DNA of 6,097 nt. Origin: Mycobacteriaceae bacterium (GTDB lineage: Bacteria; Actinomycetota; Actinomycetes; Mycobacteriales; Mycobacteriaceae). Where the stretch lies: contig JAFAWC010000429.1 in the NCBI GenBank assembly GCA_019242135.1, positions 1 to 6,097 of the forward strand, in the 5' to 3' direction. Each line of letters begins with the position of its first letter. Within the stretch, counting starts at the first letter, position 1. The notes below the pieces were generated by a model. That model was given only the letters and a program-made list of their open reading frames with translations. It was not told the origin of the DNA and searched no databases. The position numbers and the translations under genes are program-made. Shown here piece after piece: positions 5,090-6,097 of the stretch.

Positions 5090-5103
5090 ATCGGTACGCG
5101 GTT

Positions 5104-5132
5104 CCGACTCCCGCATCGGGGGTGGATAAAGT
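5104..5132 (+). promoter_or_regulatory. Candidate sucC promoter
   Basis: TAAAGT (5127-5132) fits the TANNNT -10 pattern, with a weak -35 CCGACT (5104-5109) 17 bases upstream. Transcription would start near 5139-5140, giving an untranslated leader of about 70 bases. A poor -35 beside a well-placed CRP site is what an activator-dependent promoter would show. Confidence 0.45.
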
Positions 5133-5208
5133 TCCTCCGAGACTGCCCCGAGCGAGCACGCCCAAAGCGAGTTCCGAACCGAGTCACCGTCGACAAGACA
5201 GCGAGCCC

Positions 5209-6097
5209 ATGGATCTTTTCGAGTACCAGGCGAAGGAGCTGTTCGCCAAGCACAACGTGCCCACCACGCCCGGCCGGGTGACGAGCAGCGCCGACGAGGC
5301 GCGCCGGATCGCCGAGGAGATCGGCCGGCCGGTCATGGTGAAGGCGCAGGTCAAGACGGGTGGACGCGGCAAGGCCGGCGGAGTGAAGTTCGCCGCGACA
5401 CCCGACGACGCCTACACCCACGCCAACAACATCCTCGGCCTCGACATCAAGGGCCACGTCGTCAAGAAGCTACTGGTGTCGGAGGCAAGCGACATCGCCG
5501 AGGAGTACTACGTCTCGTTCCTGCTGGATCGCGCCAATCGCACCTACCTCGCGATGTGCTCGGTAGAGGGCGGCATGGAGATCGAGGAGGTGGCCGCGAC
5601 CAAGCCGGAGCGGCTGGCCAAGGTTCCGGTAGACGCGGTCAGGGGAGTGGACCTCGCGTTTGCCCGCTCGATCGCCGAGCAGGGTCACTTGCCCACCGAA
5701 GTCCTCGACGCGGCAGCCGTGACGATTTTGAAACTGTGGGAGATGTTCGTCGCCGAAGACGCCACCCTCGTCGAGGTGAACCCGCTGGTGCGCACACCCG
5801 ACGACCGGATACTTGCGTTGGACGCCAAGGTCACTCTCGACGCCAACGCCGACTTCCGCCATCCCGAGCATGCCGAGTACGAAGACCGCGACGCCACCGA
5901 CCCGCTGGAGCTCAAGGCCAAGGCGCATGAGCTGAACTACGTCAAGCTCGACGGTGAGGTCGGGATCATCGGGAACGGCGCGGGCCTAGTGATGTCCACG
6001 TTGGACGTCGTCGCCTACGCCGGCGAGAAGCACGGTGGGGTCAAGCCGGCCAACTTCCTCGACATTGGCGGCGGCGCGTCCGCCGAAGTGATGGCGG
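5209..6097 (+). CDS. sucC: Succinyl-CoA synthetase (ADP-forming) beta subunit (3' partial)
   Basis: This TCA-cycle subunit joins with SucD to interconvert succinyl-CoA and succinate with formation of ATP or GTP. The start ATG 5209-5211 gives [18 protein letters not shown], the typical N terminus; the ribosome site is weak (GCGAG 5201-5205). The window holds 296 of roughly 387 expected residues. The ATP-grasp domain is visible, with the nucleotide-binding segment [17 protein letters not shown] (44-60) and the magnesium ligands Asn191 (EVNPL) and Asp205 (ALDAK). The ligase domain begins at about 250 with [15 protein letters not shown] (253-266) and reaches FLDIGGGAS (283-291) at the edge. sucD would be expected next. 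The gene is divergent from the peptidase operon and probably CRP-controlled through the sites at 5048-5089. Confidence 0.97.
   Translation, partial: MDLFEYQAKELFAKHNVPTTPGRVTSSADEARRIAEEIGRPVMVKAQVKTGGRGKAGGVKFAATPDDAYTHANNILGLDIKGHVVKKLLVSEASDIAEEYYVSFLLDRANRTYLAMCSVEGGMEIEEVAATKPERLAKVPVDAVRGVDLAFARSIAEQGHLPTEVLDAAAVTILKLWEMFVAEDATLVEVNPLVRTPDDRILALDAKVTLDANADFRHPEHAEYEDRDATDPLELKAKAHELNYVKLDGEVGIIGNGAGLVMSTLDVVAYAGEKHGGVKPANFLDIGGGASAEVMA

Overview
The window is high-GC DNA from an actinomycete and almost certainly from a mycobacterium (Mycobacterium/Mycolicibacterium type). The gene order chorismate mutase, uvrD1/pcrA, M23 peptidase, sucC matches, from memory, Rv0948c-Rv0949-Rv0950c-Rv0951 of M. 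tuberculosis. The chorismate mutase and UvrD1 products are very close to the tuberculosis proteins. From memory, H37Rv has no gene between uvrD1 and Rv0950c; here a 234-residue repeat-bearing membrane protein fills that position.

Layout. (1) 1-295, plus: the C-terminal end of an SGNH-hydrolase-like protein, probably the tail of an OafA-type acyltransferase. (2) 308-622, minus: AroQ-delta chorismate mutase, converging on gene 1 with 12 bases between them. (3) 623-889: a 267-base divergent region. Toward chorismate mutase it holds a possible leaderless 29-codon reading frame rich in Phe/Tyr codons and two strong hairpins. Toward uvrD1 it holds a promoter whose spacing and core match the RecA-independent DNA-damage (PafBC) motif. 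(4) 890-3226, plus: complete UvrD1/PcrA helicase with its C-terminal Tudor-like domain. (5) 3223-3927, minus: four-helix membrane protein with Thr/Pro-rich cytosolic repeats; its stop overlaps the uvrD1 stop by four bases. (6) 3932-4930, minus: membrane-anchored LytM/M23 endopeptidase with all zinc ligands, four bases upstream of gene 5, so the two form an operon. Both appear to start with TTG. (7) 4931-5208: a 278-base divergent control region with two CRP-type palindromes 26 bp apart and -10 candidates on both strands. (8) 5209 to the end, plus: first 296 codons of sucC.

The genes serve different core processes: aromatic amino acid synthesis, DNA repair, peptidoglycan remodelling and the TCA cycle. 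The most unusual points are: the arrangement before chorismate mutase, which has the parts of a ribosome-dependent attenuator; the membrane protein/peptidase operon, in which both cytosolic tails carry a similar acidic-x-x-Thr-x-Ile-Ile motif resembling Ser/Thr-kinase sites; and the tandem CRP sites shared by the cell-wall operon and sucC. All three are inferences from sequence. No tRNA, rRNA, insertion sequence, CRISPR array or phage attachment site was seen.
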